Assembly: GCA_910575505.1 (NCBI GenBank)
Contig: CAJTFK010000001.1
Coordinates: 62,001 to 126,000, forward strand
Reading direction: 5' to 3'
DNA length: 64,000 bases
Source of the DNA: Oscillospiraceae bacterium
GTDB lineage: Bacteria; Bacillota; Clostridia; Oscillospirales; Oscillospiraceae
Positions 14,867-22,386 of the stretch are shown piece after piece (within the stretch, counting starts at the first letter, position 1; each line of letters begins with the position of its first letter). The notes under the pieces are model-generated. The model saw nothing but the letters and a program-made list of their open reading frames with translations. It was not told the origin of the DNA and did no database searches. Made by a program: the position numbers and the translations under genes.

Positions 14867-17061
14867 AAGTGCAGCACCCGATCCCGAATCTCCTGCGTCC
14901 GTCCCTGGTTCCAGAACTGGCTCCCAATGTAGCCGCAGGTACGCCGGGCCACGTTCATCTTCGTCTGATCCATGTTGCCACATTGCGGGCAGCGCCACAT
15001 GAGCTTTCCGTCTTTCTCCACGATCTCGATCTCTCCGTCCCAGCCGCAGCACTGGCAGTAATCGCTCTTGGTGTTCAGCTCGGCATAGATGATGTTGTCG
15101 TAGATAAACTGGATGACGCGCAGCACAGCCGTCAGATTGTTCTGCATATTGGGCACCTCGACGTAGCTGATGGCACCGCCAGGAGACAGGGCCTGGAACT
15201 CGGATTCAAACCGCAGCTTCTCGAAGGCGTCGATCTGCTCTGTCACATGGACATGGTAGCTGTTGGTAATATAATTCCTGTCAGTTACGCCAGGAATGAC
15301 CCCAAAACGCCTCTGGAGGGCCTTGGCGAACTTATAGGTGGTGGACTCCAAGGGAGTACCATACAGGCTGAAATCGACGTTGCTGGCCGCTTTCCAGGCC
15401 TTACAGGCATCGTTGAGGCGGTTCATAACGGCAATAGCGAAGGGTTTGGCCTCCGGATCAGTGTGACTCTTGCCGGTCATGTACTTCACGCACTCGTAGA
15501 GGCCGGCGTAGCCCAGGGAGATGGTAGAATATCCATTGAACAGGAGACGGTCAATGACCTCGCCTTTCTCCAGCCGGGCCAGAGCACCGTACTGCCACAG
15601 GATAGGCGAAACGTCCGAAATAGTTCCTTTCAGGCGTTCGTGCCGGCACAGAAGCGCCCGATGACACAGCTCCAACCGCTCGTTGAGAATATCCCAGAAC
15701 TTGTCCTTATCGCCCCCAGAGGATAGCGCGACATCGGGAAGGTTGAGGGTAACAACACCCTGGTTGAACCGTCCGTAATATTTGTGCTGACCGGGGACAT
15801 AGTTCTTCGCGTTTGCAATGTTGCCAACTCCGGCATCGGTGAATCTATCCGGTGTCAGGAAGGAGCGGCAGCCCATGCAGGTATAGACATCGCCTTTCAG
15901 TTCCAGCATCTTCTTCTCAGAAATATAATCCGGAACCATCCGCCGGGCGGTGCACTTGGCCGCCAACTTGGTCAGATACCAATAAGGCGTTCCCTCCCGG
16001 ATATTGTCCTCCTCCAGCACATAGATAAGCTTCGGGAAGGCCGGGGTCACCCACACGCCGGACTCGTTCTTCACGCCCTGATACCGCTGCTCCAAGGTTT
16101 CTTGGATGATAACGGCAAGGTCTTTTTTCTCCTGCTCGGAGCGCGCCTCATTCAGATACATGTAGACTGTCACGAAAGGCGTCTGGCCGTTGGTCGTCAG
16201 CAGGGTGAGAATTTGATACTGGATGGTTTGGACGCCACTCCGAATCTCGTCTCGAAGCTGCTTCTCCACCAAAATATCAAGCTGTTCAGGGCCAACATTC
16301 AAACCGACATCGGCCAAATCCCGCTCCAGTTTTTTTCGGATTTCTTTCCGACTGACATCAACGAAGGGCACCAGATGGGTCAAAGAGATGGACTGGCCAC
16401 CGTACTGGTTGGAAGCTATCTGCGCGATAATTTGGGTTGCAATGTTGCAAGCTGTAGAGAACCGGTGAGGCCGCTCAATCAGAGTGCCGCTGATGACGGT
16501 TCCGTTCTGAAGCATGTCCTCCAGATTGACCAGGTCGCAGTTGTGCATATGCTGAGCGAAATAGTCAGAATCGTGGAAGTGGATGATGCCCTCCTTGTGA
16601 GCCTCCACAATATCGGCAGGAAGAAGCAGACGCTCTGTGATGTCCCGAGAAACCTCACCGGCCATGTAGTCCCGTTGGGTCGAGTTCACCACAGGGTTCT
16701 TGTTGGAGTTTTCTTGCTTGACTTCCTCGTTGCAGCACTCAATGAGACTGAGAATCTTCTCATCAGTCGTATTAGAGCGGCGGACCAAGGAGCGTGTGTA
16801 GCGGTAGGTGATGTAGCTCTTCGCCACATCGAATGCGCCGTGCTCCATAATCTGACGCTCGACAAGATCCTGAATCTCCTCCACCGACGGAGCGTGGCTC
16901 ATAGCCTCGCAAGTTTTGGTGACAGCCTCCGTGATTTCCTGAATCTGCGCAGCTGTCATGCGGCAGGATTCAGAGACACTGTTGTTCGCCTTCGTAACCG
17001 CATTAGCGATTTTTTCGGACTCGAAGACAACCTCAGTGCCGTTTCGTTTAATGATGGTCAT
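14863..17061 (-). CDS. nrdD: class III anaerobic ribonucleoside-triphosphate reductase
   Basis: A 732-aa NrdD. The N-terminal ~95 residues form an ATP-cone (IIKRNGTEVVFESEKIANAV), the core has HDSDYFAQHMHNCDLV and CMGCRSFL, and the C-terminus carries the zinc site (CQCCGWDG, CPQCGNMD) and the glycyl-radical motif RRTCGYIG near the end. It reduces NTPs to dNTPs for phage replication in anoxic hosts. ATG 17061 is preferred (AAAGGGG upstream); the upstream in-frame start lies in the preceding terminator. All hallmark residues are intact. Confidence 0.95.
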   Translation of the reverse strand: MTIIKRNGTEVVFESEKIANAVTKANNSVSESCRMTAAQIQEITEAVTKTCEAMSHAPSVEEIQDLVERQIMEHGAFDVAKSYITYRYTRSLVRRSNTTDEKILSLIECCNEEVKQENSNKNPVVNSTQRDYMAGEVSRDITERLLLPADIVEAHKEGIIHFHDSDYFAQHMHNCDLVNLEDMLQNGTVISGTLIERPHRFSTACNIATQIIAQIASNQYGGQSISLTHLVPFVDVSRKEIRKKLERDLADVGLNVGPEQLDILVEKQLRDEIRSGVQTIQYQILTLLTTNGQTPFVTVYMYLNEARSEQEKKDLAVIIQETLEQRYQGVKNESGVWVTPAFPKLIYVLEEDNIREGTPYWYLTKLAAKCTARRMVPDYISEKKMLELKGDVYTCMGCRSFLTPDRFTDAGVGNIANAKNYVPGQHKYYGRFNQGVVTLNLPDVALSSGGDKDKFWDILNERLELCHRALLCRHERLKGTISDVSPILWQYGALARLEKGEVIDRLLFNGYSTISLGYAGLYECVKYMTGKSHTDPEAKPFAIAVMNRLNDACKAWKAASNVDFSLYGTPLESTTYKFAKALQRRFGVIPGVTDRNYITNSYHVHVTEQIDAFEKLRFESEFQALSPGGAISYVEVPNMQNNLTAVLRVIQFIYDNIIYAELNTKSDYCQCCGWDGEIEIVEKDGKLMWRCPQCGNMDQTKMNVARRTCGYIGSQFWNQGRTQEIRDRVLHL

Positions 17062-17110
17062 GTGGCAATACCCCTTTGGAAAAATATAATTTTGGAATAA
17101 AAACAAGAGC

Positions 17111-17150
17111 GGCGGCATCCCTGTGTAGGAACACCGCCACCCGTAAGCTT
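17111..17150 (-). terminator. terminator between the lipoprotein gene and nrdD
   Basis: On the minus strand GGCGGTGTTCC pairs with GGGATGCCGCC (with some G-U pairs), followed by a T-rich stretch that runs into an ATTATATTT motif just before the nrdD ribosome binding site. Confidence 0.6.
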
Positions 17151-17159
17151 CTGTATGTG

Positions 17160-17690
17160 TTAATAGTCGGACGGAATTGACCAGTCCTCGCAGAGCCGGG
17201 CATCCATCTTGGACTGGCTGATGGTGATTTCGCTTTCGACGTAAGTAGGCATAATGTTTCCCTTGGCGTCCGTAGTCAGAATCCAGGTCGCGGAAGTGGA
17301 AAGGCCGTTTGTGTACAGCCCGTTCGGTTCCGCAAGAGGCAGCGTAAGACCGCTATATACACGCTGCTCAGGGTTTGTGATGCTCGCCCCATAGGGGATA
17401 CCATATCCCACACAAGTACCTTGGTAGACCCACTTGCCGGACATATCATTCTTTGTGTACCAGTAGCAGATCAAGTTGGGATTATCCCGGAGTTCATAAA
17501 TTTCCTTGAGCTGGGAATACTCAAAGAAATTAGACACCTCCGGGAGCCCATACATATCCAGTATCTGCGTCTTGGTGTTTTCGGTATAATTCTCCTCTTT
17601 CATCCGCGTGGTTTCATCACACCCCACCATCAGGCAGGTCATCATGACGGCGCACAGGAGCAGGGCAGCGATTTTCATGGTTTTCTTCAT
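17160..17690 (-). CDS. secreted lipoprotein, unknown
   Basis: A 176-aa protein with a lipoprotein signal peptide: MKKTMKIAALLLCAVMMTC, then LMVGCDE with the lipobox Cys near residue 24. The mature part is rich in Tyr, Asn and Thr and has no recognised domain. Phage-encoded lipoproteins can block superinfection at the surface; that role here is only an inference. It is followed by the terminator at 17111. Confidence 0.65.
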   Translation of the reverse strand: MKKTMKIAALLLCAVMMTCLMVGCDETTRMKEENYTENTKTQILDMYGLPEVSNFFEYSQLKEIYELRDNPNLICYWYTKNDMSGKWVYQGTCVGYGIPYGASITNPEQRVYSGLTLPLAEPNGLYTNGLSTSATWILTTDAKGNIMPTYVESEITISQSKMDARLCEDWSIPSDY

Positions 17691-17709
17691 TTTTCATTTC
17701 CTCCGTTTT

Positions 17710-18036
17710 TTAATGATTGAGGCACTGGTTATAGAACCGGCGCAGAGTGTCGTTGTCGATGGAGTCTGTATCGAGGTTGGGATACCGCATGATGACGTAC
17801 TCCATGATGGTGTTCTTATCGGCCTCGGTTTCTGCGTCGTTGTACTGCTTGTAGCTGTCGGCGAGGAAGGATGCGGCGGCCTCGGAATAGGTGGTCGTCT
17901 GCTTGAAGACCTCCCGCTCCGCTTCCGTCTCCCACTTGCCGACGATGACATCCCACTGGATAGCAGTGTAGGTCCCGCCCACCACGATGATGACAGCGAG
18001 CAGCGCGAGGAGAATGTTTCTGATGGTGTCTTTCAT
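17710..18036 (-). CDS. single-span membrane protein
   Basis: A 108-aa protein with one N-terminal membrane helix (ILLALLAVIIVVGGTYTAI) and an acidic, helical outer or inner domain. ATG 18036 follows AAAGGATGGGG. No family recognised. It lies between another membrane protein gene and the lipoprotein gene, so the group 17160-18483 looks like a small envelope module. Confidence 0.55.
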   Translation of the reverse strand: MKDTIRNILLALLAVIIVVGGTYTAIQWDVIVGKWETEAEREVFKQTTTYSEAAASFLADSYKQYNDAETEADKNTIMEYVIMRYPNLDTDSIDNDTLRRFYNQCLNH

Positions 18037-18053
18037 GGTTAGCCCCATCCTTT

Positions 18054-18341
18054 CTAATAAATCCAATTCTCTTTAGCGAAGAACATCGGTACTGCGAACA
18101 TGCCCACAAAGACGGTCGCCGTAGCATCGCCGTCCAGGAACATGACCGGTAGGGTACAGGCGATGAGCAGAATGGCGTAGAATTTGTTCCTCAGTGTTTC
18201 AGTGTCGAGCAAAAGCCCGACCAGTGCGACGAGAATATCCAGCAGGCTGCGGAATGTCCGCCTCGTCCGGACCCAGGCAATACCGGCCGCATCCAGCAGA
18301 ACGAGAAGGAAGTACCAGCGCTCCTGAAGTTTAGCCATCAT
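18054..18341 (-). CDS. multi-span membrane protein
   Basis: A 95-aa protein with about four hydrophobic stretches: YFLLVLLDAAGIAW, LDILVALVGLLL, FYAILLIACTLPVMFL and FVGMFAVPMFFA. It could be holin-like, but no lysin gene is adjacent. ATG 18341 follows AAGGAGG and overlaps the end of the upstream small gene. Confidence 0.5.
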   Translation of the reverse strand: MMAKLQERWYFLLVLLDAAGIAWVRTRRTFRSLLDILVALVGLLLDTETLRNKFYAILLIACTLPVMFLDGDATATVFVGMFAVPMFFAKENWIY

Positions 18342-18483
18342 CGTGTTTGTCCTCCTTATTGATGTTGATGGAGATATCCACGTTTGAAATGAGCGCAAAC
18401 AGGGCTGCTACGAAGAACACATCCACTCTTTCGGAGAATAGCCCTACGAGAACGAGTATCAATGAAATGAACTCGAACAACAA
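18331..18483 (-). CDS. 50-aa membrane peptide
   Basis: Read by eye. Starting at TTG 18483 (AAAGGAGTGATA upstream), it encodes a 50-residue peptide with two hydrophobic stretches (FISLILVLVGLF and VFFVAALFALIS) and a charged tail ending KEDKHDDG. The stop overlaps the start of the next membrane gene. The start codon is unusual, so the confidence is limited. Confidence 0.45.
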   Translation of the reverse strand: MLFEFISLILVLVGLFSERVDVFFVAALFALISNVDISININKEDKHDDG

Positions 18484-18486
18484 ATA

Positions 18487-18675
18487 TCACTCCTTTTTCA
18501 GTCTGATGAAGATGCCATACTCGTCCACATAGCACAGCACCTTTCCAGCCCGCAATTCTTCAATCTGCTCCTCGGTGATTTCGGCATAGCGGTTTCCGTA
18601 TTTGGAGGCGATTTCACAGACTTCTTCGGGCTCAATGGTTGTGAGCCAGTCGATATAGGTAGGTTCGTCAGACAT
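18487..18675 (-). CDS. small acidic phage protein
   Basis: A 62-aa acidic protein (MSDEPTYIDWLTTIEPEEV, then an ITEEQIEELRAGKVLCYVDEYG segment). It may be a single small alpha/beta domain; no family recognised. The spacing to neighbours is 3-10 bp. Confidence 0.5.
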   Translation of the reverse strand: MSDEPTYIDWLTTIEPEEVCEIASKYGNRYAEITEEQIEELRAGKVLCYVDEYGIFIRLKKE

Positions 18676-18685
18676 GATTTATGCC

Positions 18686-19009
18686 TCACGAAATATCATA
18701 GTCCGGAGCGGCAGCCTTTTTCTCTGCCTCATCCAGCTCCAGCACGGTCATGATAGCGTAGTTTGCCAGATCGAGCAGCGTGTCCCGAATGGACTCATCC
18801 GTAACCTGCTGCTGAGTGCTGTCGGTTGGCGAGATGCGGGACAGGGTCTTGAAGCGGGAGAACTTGTCCCCCAGGCGGATACGGGCCATAGCCAGCCCCT
18901 CTTCGATGAAGGTCTGGTGGAAGCTGTCGCCATAGTCGTGGTTCTTGCGAGCGTACAAGGTATTCAGCCCATCACAGAGCTCCTTGTGCCGCATAACTTT
19001 TTCAGTCAT
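18686..19009 (-). CDS. nucleotide-modification-associated domain protein (DUF1599-like)
   Basis: A 107-aa protein with LNTLYARKNHDYGDSFHQTF, then RLGDKFSRFKTL and DTLLDLANYAIMTVLEL, the conserved helices of the DUF1599 family, which is related to MazG-type nucleotide enzymes and common in phages. It probably binds or hydrolyses a nucleotide. ATG 19009 is used, immediately downstream of a MazG-like gene, supporting a joint role in nucleotide control. Confidence 0.75.
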   Translation of the reverse strand: MTEKVMRHKELCDGLNTLYARKNHDYGDSFHQTFIEEGLAMARIRLGDKFSRFKTLSRISPTDSTQQQVTDESIRDTLLDLANYAIMTVLELDEAEKKAAAPDYDIS

Positions 19010-19022
19010 TTATAAAATCCCC

Positions 19023-19427
19023 TTAAACTTCTCCATTTTTGTGATAACGTTCGAGTGCTCTGTTGCATTTGTAGAGAATTTGATTTTTTACATAATCACG
19101 CGACACCCCGTATTGGGTGAGCAGAACAAATGTGGTAGTGAGAACATCGCAGGCTTCGGCGAGAATATCTTTTTCGGAGCCTTTTCCACGCTGTTTTTTC
19201 ATGAGCTCCTTGATAAGCTCGGAGCATTCCTCGATAACGTAAACGCTCTGCGACACGCCGGACGAAATATCCATTTCAGACACAGCTTTAATAGCCTTTT
19301 CCAAGGAATTGTCCGGTCGAGGATAGTAGTCGCAGCAAGTAACCTCGCCGTTGCGAATTTTTTCGCGGTGCGTTATGTCTCGTGCATATCGACAGCACAG
19401 AGAGCAAACGCATTGATTACAGTCCAT
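19023..19427 (-). CDS. MazG-like nucleotide pyrophosphohydrolase with Cys-rich N-terminus
   Basis: A 134-aa protein. A Cys cluster (CNQCVCSLCCRYA) near the N-terminus precedes an all-helical MazG-like domain: VYVIEECSELIKELMKKQRG, then DILAEACDVLTTTFVLL, which supply the EExxE and ExxD metal ligands. It likely hydrolyses nucleoside triphosphates or alarmones. The start at 19427 has GAGAGGAAG upstream. Two more members of this functional group lie nearby. Confidence 0.7.
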   Translation of the reverse strand: MDCNQCVCSLCCRYARDITHREKIRNGEVTCCDYYPRPDNSLEKAIKAVSEMDISSGVSQSVYVIEECSELIKELMKKQRGKGSEKDILAEACDVLTTTFVLLTQYGVSRDYVKNQILYKCNRALERYHKNGEV

Positions 19428-19444
19428 AAACAACACTTCCTCTC

Positions 19445-19473
19445 TTGCAAATTCAAAAGGTTCATGGTAATAT
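19445..19473 (+). promoter_or_regulatory. sigmaA-type promoter on the plus strand
   Basis: TTGCAA, 17 bp, TAATAT, followed 40 bp later by a ribosome binding site and the only plus-strand gene of this region. Confidence 0.6.
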
Positions 19474-19517
19474 AAAGGAGGCCATTGTGTCGAAGCCTGA
19501 TAAGGAGGTTTTCGACC

Positions 19518-19730
19518 ATGACTAATGCCTCAGCAATTCCTGTCACCCAACAATCAACCCTTGACCTCGGGAATCCCATGATTGCCGTCACCGCGATTCT
19601 CGTGATCGGGATGTGTTATTGCGTAACTGTTTACGCCAATGCAAAATATAACCGGGATACAGACTTGTCTTATGGCGAATTCCATTTGAAAAGTGTATCT
19701 TCGGCTTCAGTCAGTCACCAGCCAAATTGA
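19518..19730 (+). CDS. isolated plus-strand small membrane protein
   Basis: A 70-aa protein from ATG 19518 with AAGGAGG nine bases upstream. A membrane helix (MIAVTAILVIGMCYCVTVYA) is followed by a polar tail. It has its own sigmaA-type promoter and its own terminator and runs against the surrounding operons, so it is probably expressed in the lysogen or independently of phage growth. No family recognised; superinfection exclusion is a plausible but untested role. Confidence 0.6.
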   Translation: MTNASAIPVTQQSTLDLGNPMIAVTAILVIGMCYCVTVYANAKYNRDTDLSYGEFHLKSVSSASVSHQPN

Positions 19731-19768
19731 ACTTAAAGTTTCGGCACAGTGGCCTCATAAAGGACCAA

Positions 19769-19803
19769 AGAGAGTCTGCATCTTTACAGGCTCTCTTTTT
19801 TTG
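19769..19803 (+). terminator. terminator of the plus-strand small gene
   Basis: AGAGAGTCTG pairs imperfectly with CAGGCTCTCT and is followed by seven T on the plus strand. Confidence 0.8.
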
Positions 19804-19808
19804 TTGAT

Positions 19809-19928
19809 TTACGGCCGATACCAGCCAGCGTACTCGCCGCCCCGGAAGATGAAGCGCATGTCGCGGTAGCAGAGATAGGTGGTGTTGGGGTCCTCGCACG
19901 ACACCATGATTTCGGGTTTCTCCAGCAT
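19809..19928 (-). CDS. 39-aa phage peptide
   Basis: Read by eye: a 39-residue peptide starting MLEKPEIMVSCEDPNTTYLC and ending FRGGEYAGWYRP. AAAGGAGAGTTGACTT precedes the ATG at 19928. It has one Cys pair and many aromatic residues, and could be a small beta domain. No function known. Confidence 0.5.
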   Translation of the reverse strand: MLEKPEIMVSCEDPNTTYLCYRDMRFIFRGGEYAGWYRP

Positions 19929-19945
19929 AAGTCAACTCTCCTTTC

Positions 19946-20101
19946 CTAAGAAATTGGTTTGTAGCAGTATGGCTTGTTGGTTTCCCAATTTACCGGGTGC
20001 TCCAGGCACTCGTCACAGGGCGAGTCCGATTCCGCAAGCTTCTCATGCTGGCAGGTCTTACAGTATTGGTCGAACTCAACGAGCTGTTCGTGGTACTCCA
20101 T
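19946..20101 (-). CDS. 51-aa zinc-finger-like protein
   Basis: Read by eye: a 51-residue protein with YCKTCQH (about 13-19) and CDECLEHP (about 29-36), four Cys in two pairs as in small zinc ribbons. ATG 20101 lies 12 bp from the stop of the MazG-type gene, with AGGAGCGGCGGTC upstream. Function unknown; probably a nucleic-acid or protein adaptor. Confidence 0.5.
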   Translation of the reverse strand: MEYHEQLVEFDQYCKTCQHEKLAESDSPCDECLEHPVNWETNKPYCYKPIS

Positions 20102-20112
20102 GACCGCCGCTC

Positions 20113-20493
20113 CTAAATATCCCCGGGCTGACGGTGGAGGCTGTGGTCAGCATTGAAGCCATCCGGATACCTGGTTCGGAGCTTCTCGATGTTCATCTTG
20201 AAAATATCCTCCAGGTTGTAGCCGATGGCATAGGCCGTGAGCGCCAAATACCAGGACACGTCGCCCAGCTCCTTGGCCATCTTAGCTTTGTCGAGCTCAT
20301 GGCCCTGGAAACGGTGCTTCTTGTAGAGATCCTGGCACTCGCCAGTTTCACCCCCAAGGCCCAGCAAACCGTTCAGCAGAGGATCTTTCATGGATTCATC
20401 GGATGCCGTCCGGAGCGCCAGCCGCTGATACTCGTTCGGGCTCATTCCGGGCCCTTTTCCGATGGTCTCAATGACCTGCTCTTCTTTGGTCAT
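20113..20493 (-). CDS. MazG-type nucleotide pyrophosphohydrolase
   Basis: A 126-aa protein with the MazG pattern: MSPNEYQRLALRTA, LLNGLLGLGGETGECQDLYKKHR (EExxE-like ligand helix) and KELGDVSWYLALTAYAI (ExxD helix). Phage MazG enzymes adjust (p)ppGpp or NTP pools during infection. The core is complete. It sits with the DUF1599-like and Cys-rich MazG-like genes. Confidence 0.85.
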   Translation of the reverse strand: MTKEEQVIETIGKGPGMSPNEYQRLALRTASDESMKDPLLNGLLGLGGETGECQDLYKKHRFQGHELDKAKMAKELGDVSWYLALTAYAIGYNLEDIFKMNIEKLRTRYPDGFNADHSLHRQPGDI

Positions 20494-20505
20494 GCTGCAT
20501 TCCTC

Positions 20506-20706
20506 CTAATATAATTTGACCTGGCCCTCGAAAGCGATCGGGGACCGGGCCTTGGCTATCTTCTCCCACTTACCTCTTTCAAGGCCGTAGAGGAAATAGC
20601 GATCTCTGGTTTTGTTGCTGGTGATGACGTATCGCAGGGTTCCATCGGAGTTACAGCCCCGAACCCATACGATTTCGTCTTTGGCCGCTTGGAAGGGGCT
20701 CCCCAT
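20506..20706 (-). CDS. small phage protein, unknown
   Basis: A 66-aa, probably beta-rich protein (EIVWVRGCNSDGTLRYVITS, YFLYGLERGKWEKIAKA). Not recognised. Its stop is embedded in an ATTATATTAG sequence directly in front of the ribosome binding site of the MazG gene, one of the junctions that carry the strand-biased TATATT motif. Confidence 0.5.
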   Translation of the reverse strand: MGSPFQAAKDEIVWVRGCNSDGTLRYVITSNKTRDRYFLYGLERGKWEKIAKARSPIAFEGQVKLY

Positions 20707-20912
20707 CAGTACGCGAAGAGGGAGCTGTAGGAGCCGGGCTTGTTCTTCTTCCGGCCGCGGAAGTTCATGGACATCTTCTTGCCGGTAAAGAGGTTCACCG
20801 GATAGGCGCCGACGATCTCACGCCAGCGGCCCCGATCCATCCGCTTGTTGATCTTGGAGTAGCCCATCTCCTTCATCTTGGCCTTCGCCATGTTCCTGAG
20901 AAACTTACGCAT
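20706..20912 (-). CDS. small basic phage protein
   Basis: A 68-aa, strongly basic protein with clustered Lys/Arg (MRKFLRNMAKAKMKEMGYSK, RGRKKNKPGS). It may bind nucleic acid. It shares a base with the next start. No family recognised. Confidence 0.5.
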   Translation of the reverse strand: MRKFLRNMAKAKMKEMGYSKINKRMDRGRWREIVGAYPVNLFTGKKMSMNFRGRKKNKPGSYSSLFAY

Positions 20913-20932
20913 TTTGATGTACCTCCGTTTTT

Positions 20933-21118
20933 TTAAGAGTAGTATTTAGGTGCTTCCCGGAAAATCTTCACGCCCTCATGACACCCAAATTTTTCGAGCG
21001 TTTCACACATGAGATCATCCATTCTTGAATGGCAAGCCTCTTCGTCATCTTTATAGTTGAGAAGAATATCCCGCATAGTTCTCTCGAAGTGTTCGGCTTC
21101 AGCCTCAAATATGTTCAT
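20933..21118 (-). CDS. small acidic phage protein
   Basis: A 61-aa acidic, helical protein (MNIFEAEAEHFERTMRDILL, then CHSRMDDLMCETLEKFGCHEG). ATG 21118 follows GAAAGGAGG. It is the first gene after a terminator and TATATTTT junction. Function unknown. Confidence 0.5.
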   Translation of the reverse strand: MNIFEAEAEHFERTMRDILLNYKDDEEACHSRMDDLMCETLEKFGCHEGVKIFREAPKYYS

Positions 21119-21140
21119 TTTTACCCTCCTTTCCACCCAA

Positions 21141-21180
21141 AATATAAAAGAAGAGAGCCCACGTTTCCGTAGGCCCTCTC
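21141..21180 (-). terminator. terminator merging into a TATATTTT motif
   Basis: GAGAGGGCC...GGCTCTC stem with T-rich tail TTCTTTTATATTTT on the minus strand. The tail includes the TATATT motif and lies directly before the ribosome binding site of the gene at 21118. Confidence 0.7.
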
Positions 21181-21191
21181 CCGGTTTGGAA

Positions 21192-21356
21192 TCAGTGAAT
21201 GTCCAGATTTTCGGTCACAATCCCGCTTGCTTCCAACTTCGCCTTTGCGGCTTTAATCTGGTAGTCGATCTCCTTGTCCCGATCGGCCGCAGATTTGATG
21301 CGCTGCAAATTGGTGTAAATGTCGATAAGCATGTTGGTCTGTTCCTTATCAGTCAT
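21192..21356 (-). CDS. small phage coiled-coil protein
   Basis: A 54-aa protein MTDKEQTNMLIDIYTNLQRI... with heptad-like spacing and a C-terminal basic stretch. The open frame continues 26 codons upstream, but that part encodes the CGCA...TTTATGG element at 21371-21400, and AAGGGGGTGAG precedes ATG 21356, so I take this start. Function unknown. Confidence 0.55.
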   Translation of the reverse strand: MTDKEQTNMLIDIYTNLQRIKSAADRDKEIDYQIKAAKAKLEASGIVTENLDIH

Positions 21357-21370
21357 GTCACTCACCCCCT

Positions 21371-21400
21371 TCCATAAAGGGGGTTGCTTTTTCTGCGCAG
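21371..21400 (-). promoter_or_regulatory. CGCA...TTTATGG promoter-like element
   Basis: Minus-strand TGCGCAG, GCAACC and CTTTATGGAAG in the family spacing; it lies 15 bp upstream of the start at 21356. One of only two copies found outside the 48-60 kb region. Confidence 0.6.
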
Positions 21401-21497
21401 AAGACTGAGTTCCACTTTTGATTTCCTCGGCCATGACCTTAACACCTCCTCAAATATGGATGAGGTTATTGTAGCACAGGCCAGAGGAAATATCAAT

Positions 21498-21809
21498 TCA
21501 TACGGCAGGGGCTTTCTTGATTAAGTCAATGACTCCGTGCTTCGACGGCCATACCATTCCATCGTCAGGATCACCGACCTCTTTCAAAAGAGCCGACCGG
21601 CTTATCAGGTCATCGCTATCACTCTGACAGATAGCAAGAAAGTCATCTTTTGACTTTTCCTTGAGTTCGGCCACGACTTTCTCAAAGGCAAGTTCATGTG
21701 TCCAAACCGACCTTCCAAGCTTTTCCTCGATGTATTTATGGAGATCGTCGAAGTCGCACATCAGGACACCGGTATACGCCGAGACAATGATTTTTTCTCG
21801 TTTAGTCAT
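21498..21809 (-). CDS. phage protein, unknown
   Basis: A 103-aa protein. The first part (MCDFDDLHKYIEEKLGRSVWTHELAF) is acidic; the second half, from DSDDLISRSALLKEVGDP to the end, resembles a short C-terminal element (DDLISRxALL) that occurs in many Clostridia phage and chromosomal small proteins. No biochemical function is known to me. Stop and start are close to neighbours. Confidence 0.55.
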   Translation of the reverse strand: MTKREKIIVSAYTGVLMCDFDDLHKYIEEKLGRSVWTHELAFEKVVAELKEKSKDDFLAICQSDSDDLISRSALLKEVGDPDDGMVWPSKHGVIDLIKKAPAV

Positions 21810-22009
21810 GTGACTTGCTTGCTCTCCTTTCGCTCAGAGGATCGTCCCGATTTGCGCATCTGTTGAGCATTTACCCATTCGATGTCAATCCGGGCACGGT
21901 ATTTCCACTCGGTATGGTGCTCTATGCACTTGCAGATGCGATTCACGATACTGTAAGTGCAAATGTAAATAAAGAAGACGTACCCGAGCAATTTCAAATA
22001 TCCGACCAT
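21806..22009 (-). CDS. small membrane protein
   Basis: A 67-aa protein with an N-terminal membrane helix (MVGYLKLLGYVFFIYICTY) followed by a basic tail rich in Arg, Lys and Ser. ATG 22009 is preceded by AAAGGAGCTCCT. Function unknown. Confidence 0.5.
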   Translation of the reverse strand: MVGYLKLLGYVFFIYICTYSIVNRICKCIEHHTEWKYRARIDIEWVNAQQMRKSGRSSERKESKQVT

Positions 22010-22023
22010 AGGAGCTCCTTTCT

Positions 22024-22383
22024 TCAATTTTTGTATCGCACCACATGGACATCCAAGTGGAGCTGTTCAGCCGTGGCAATCATGTGTTTGGTTCCGAGAC
22101 TGGCACCGTCCCAAAAGGCCACCAGAGCATCCGCATTCTTCGCCATTTCAGTATTACGAATATAACCAGCAGCCTTACCATACCGTTTCCATTCAGCAGG
22201 GAAATAGTGAACATCGTAGCCATGTTCCTTGGCATACTGCTCTCCGAGGGTGTCGGCACCACGAGCCTGACCACATACAATAGAAATATCATCCGAGATG
22301 CTGGACAGATACTCGTCCATCGTTTTGGACACCATGGTATAGTCAGCGAAGTCTCGCCCACCGGCAATGATTACCCGAAACAT
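22024..22383 (-). CDS. SLOG-family protein (YspA/DUF2493-like)
   Basis: A 119-aa Rossmann-like protein with the SLOG hallmarks: VIIAGGRDFADY at the N-terminus, IVCGQARGADTLGEQYAKEHG in the middle and NADALVAFWDGASLGTKHMI near the C-terminus. SLOG proteins sense or process nucleotide-derived ligands such as NAD or ADP-ribose species, and are common in phages and defence islands. The domain is complete. Confidence 0.85.
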   Translation of the reverse strand: MFRVIIAGGRDFADYTMVSKTMDEYLSSISDDISIVCGQARGADTLGEQYAKEHGYDVHYFPAEWKRYGKAAGYIRNTEMAKNADALVAFWDGASLGTKHMIATAEQLHLDVHVVRYKN

Positions 22384-22386
22384 AGA

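Noticed and set aside
15784..17100. 438-aa plus-strand frame opposite nrdD
   Set aside because: Shadow of the nrdD reading frame, whose identity is certain.
18054..18341. Holin
   Set aside because: Several spans, but no adjacent endolysin and no dual-start motif; left as membrane protein.
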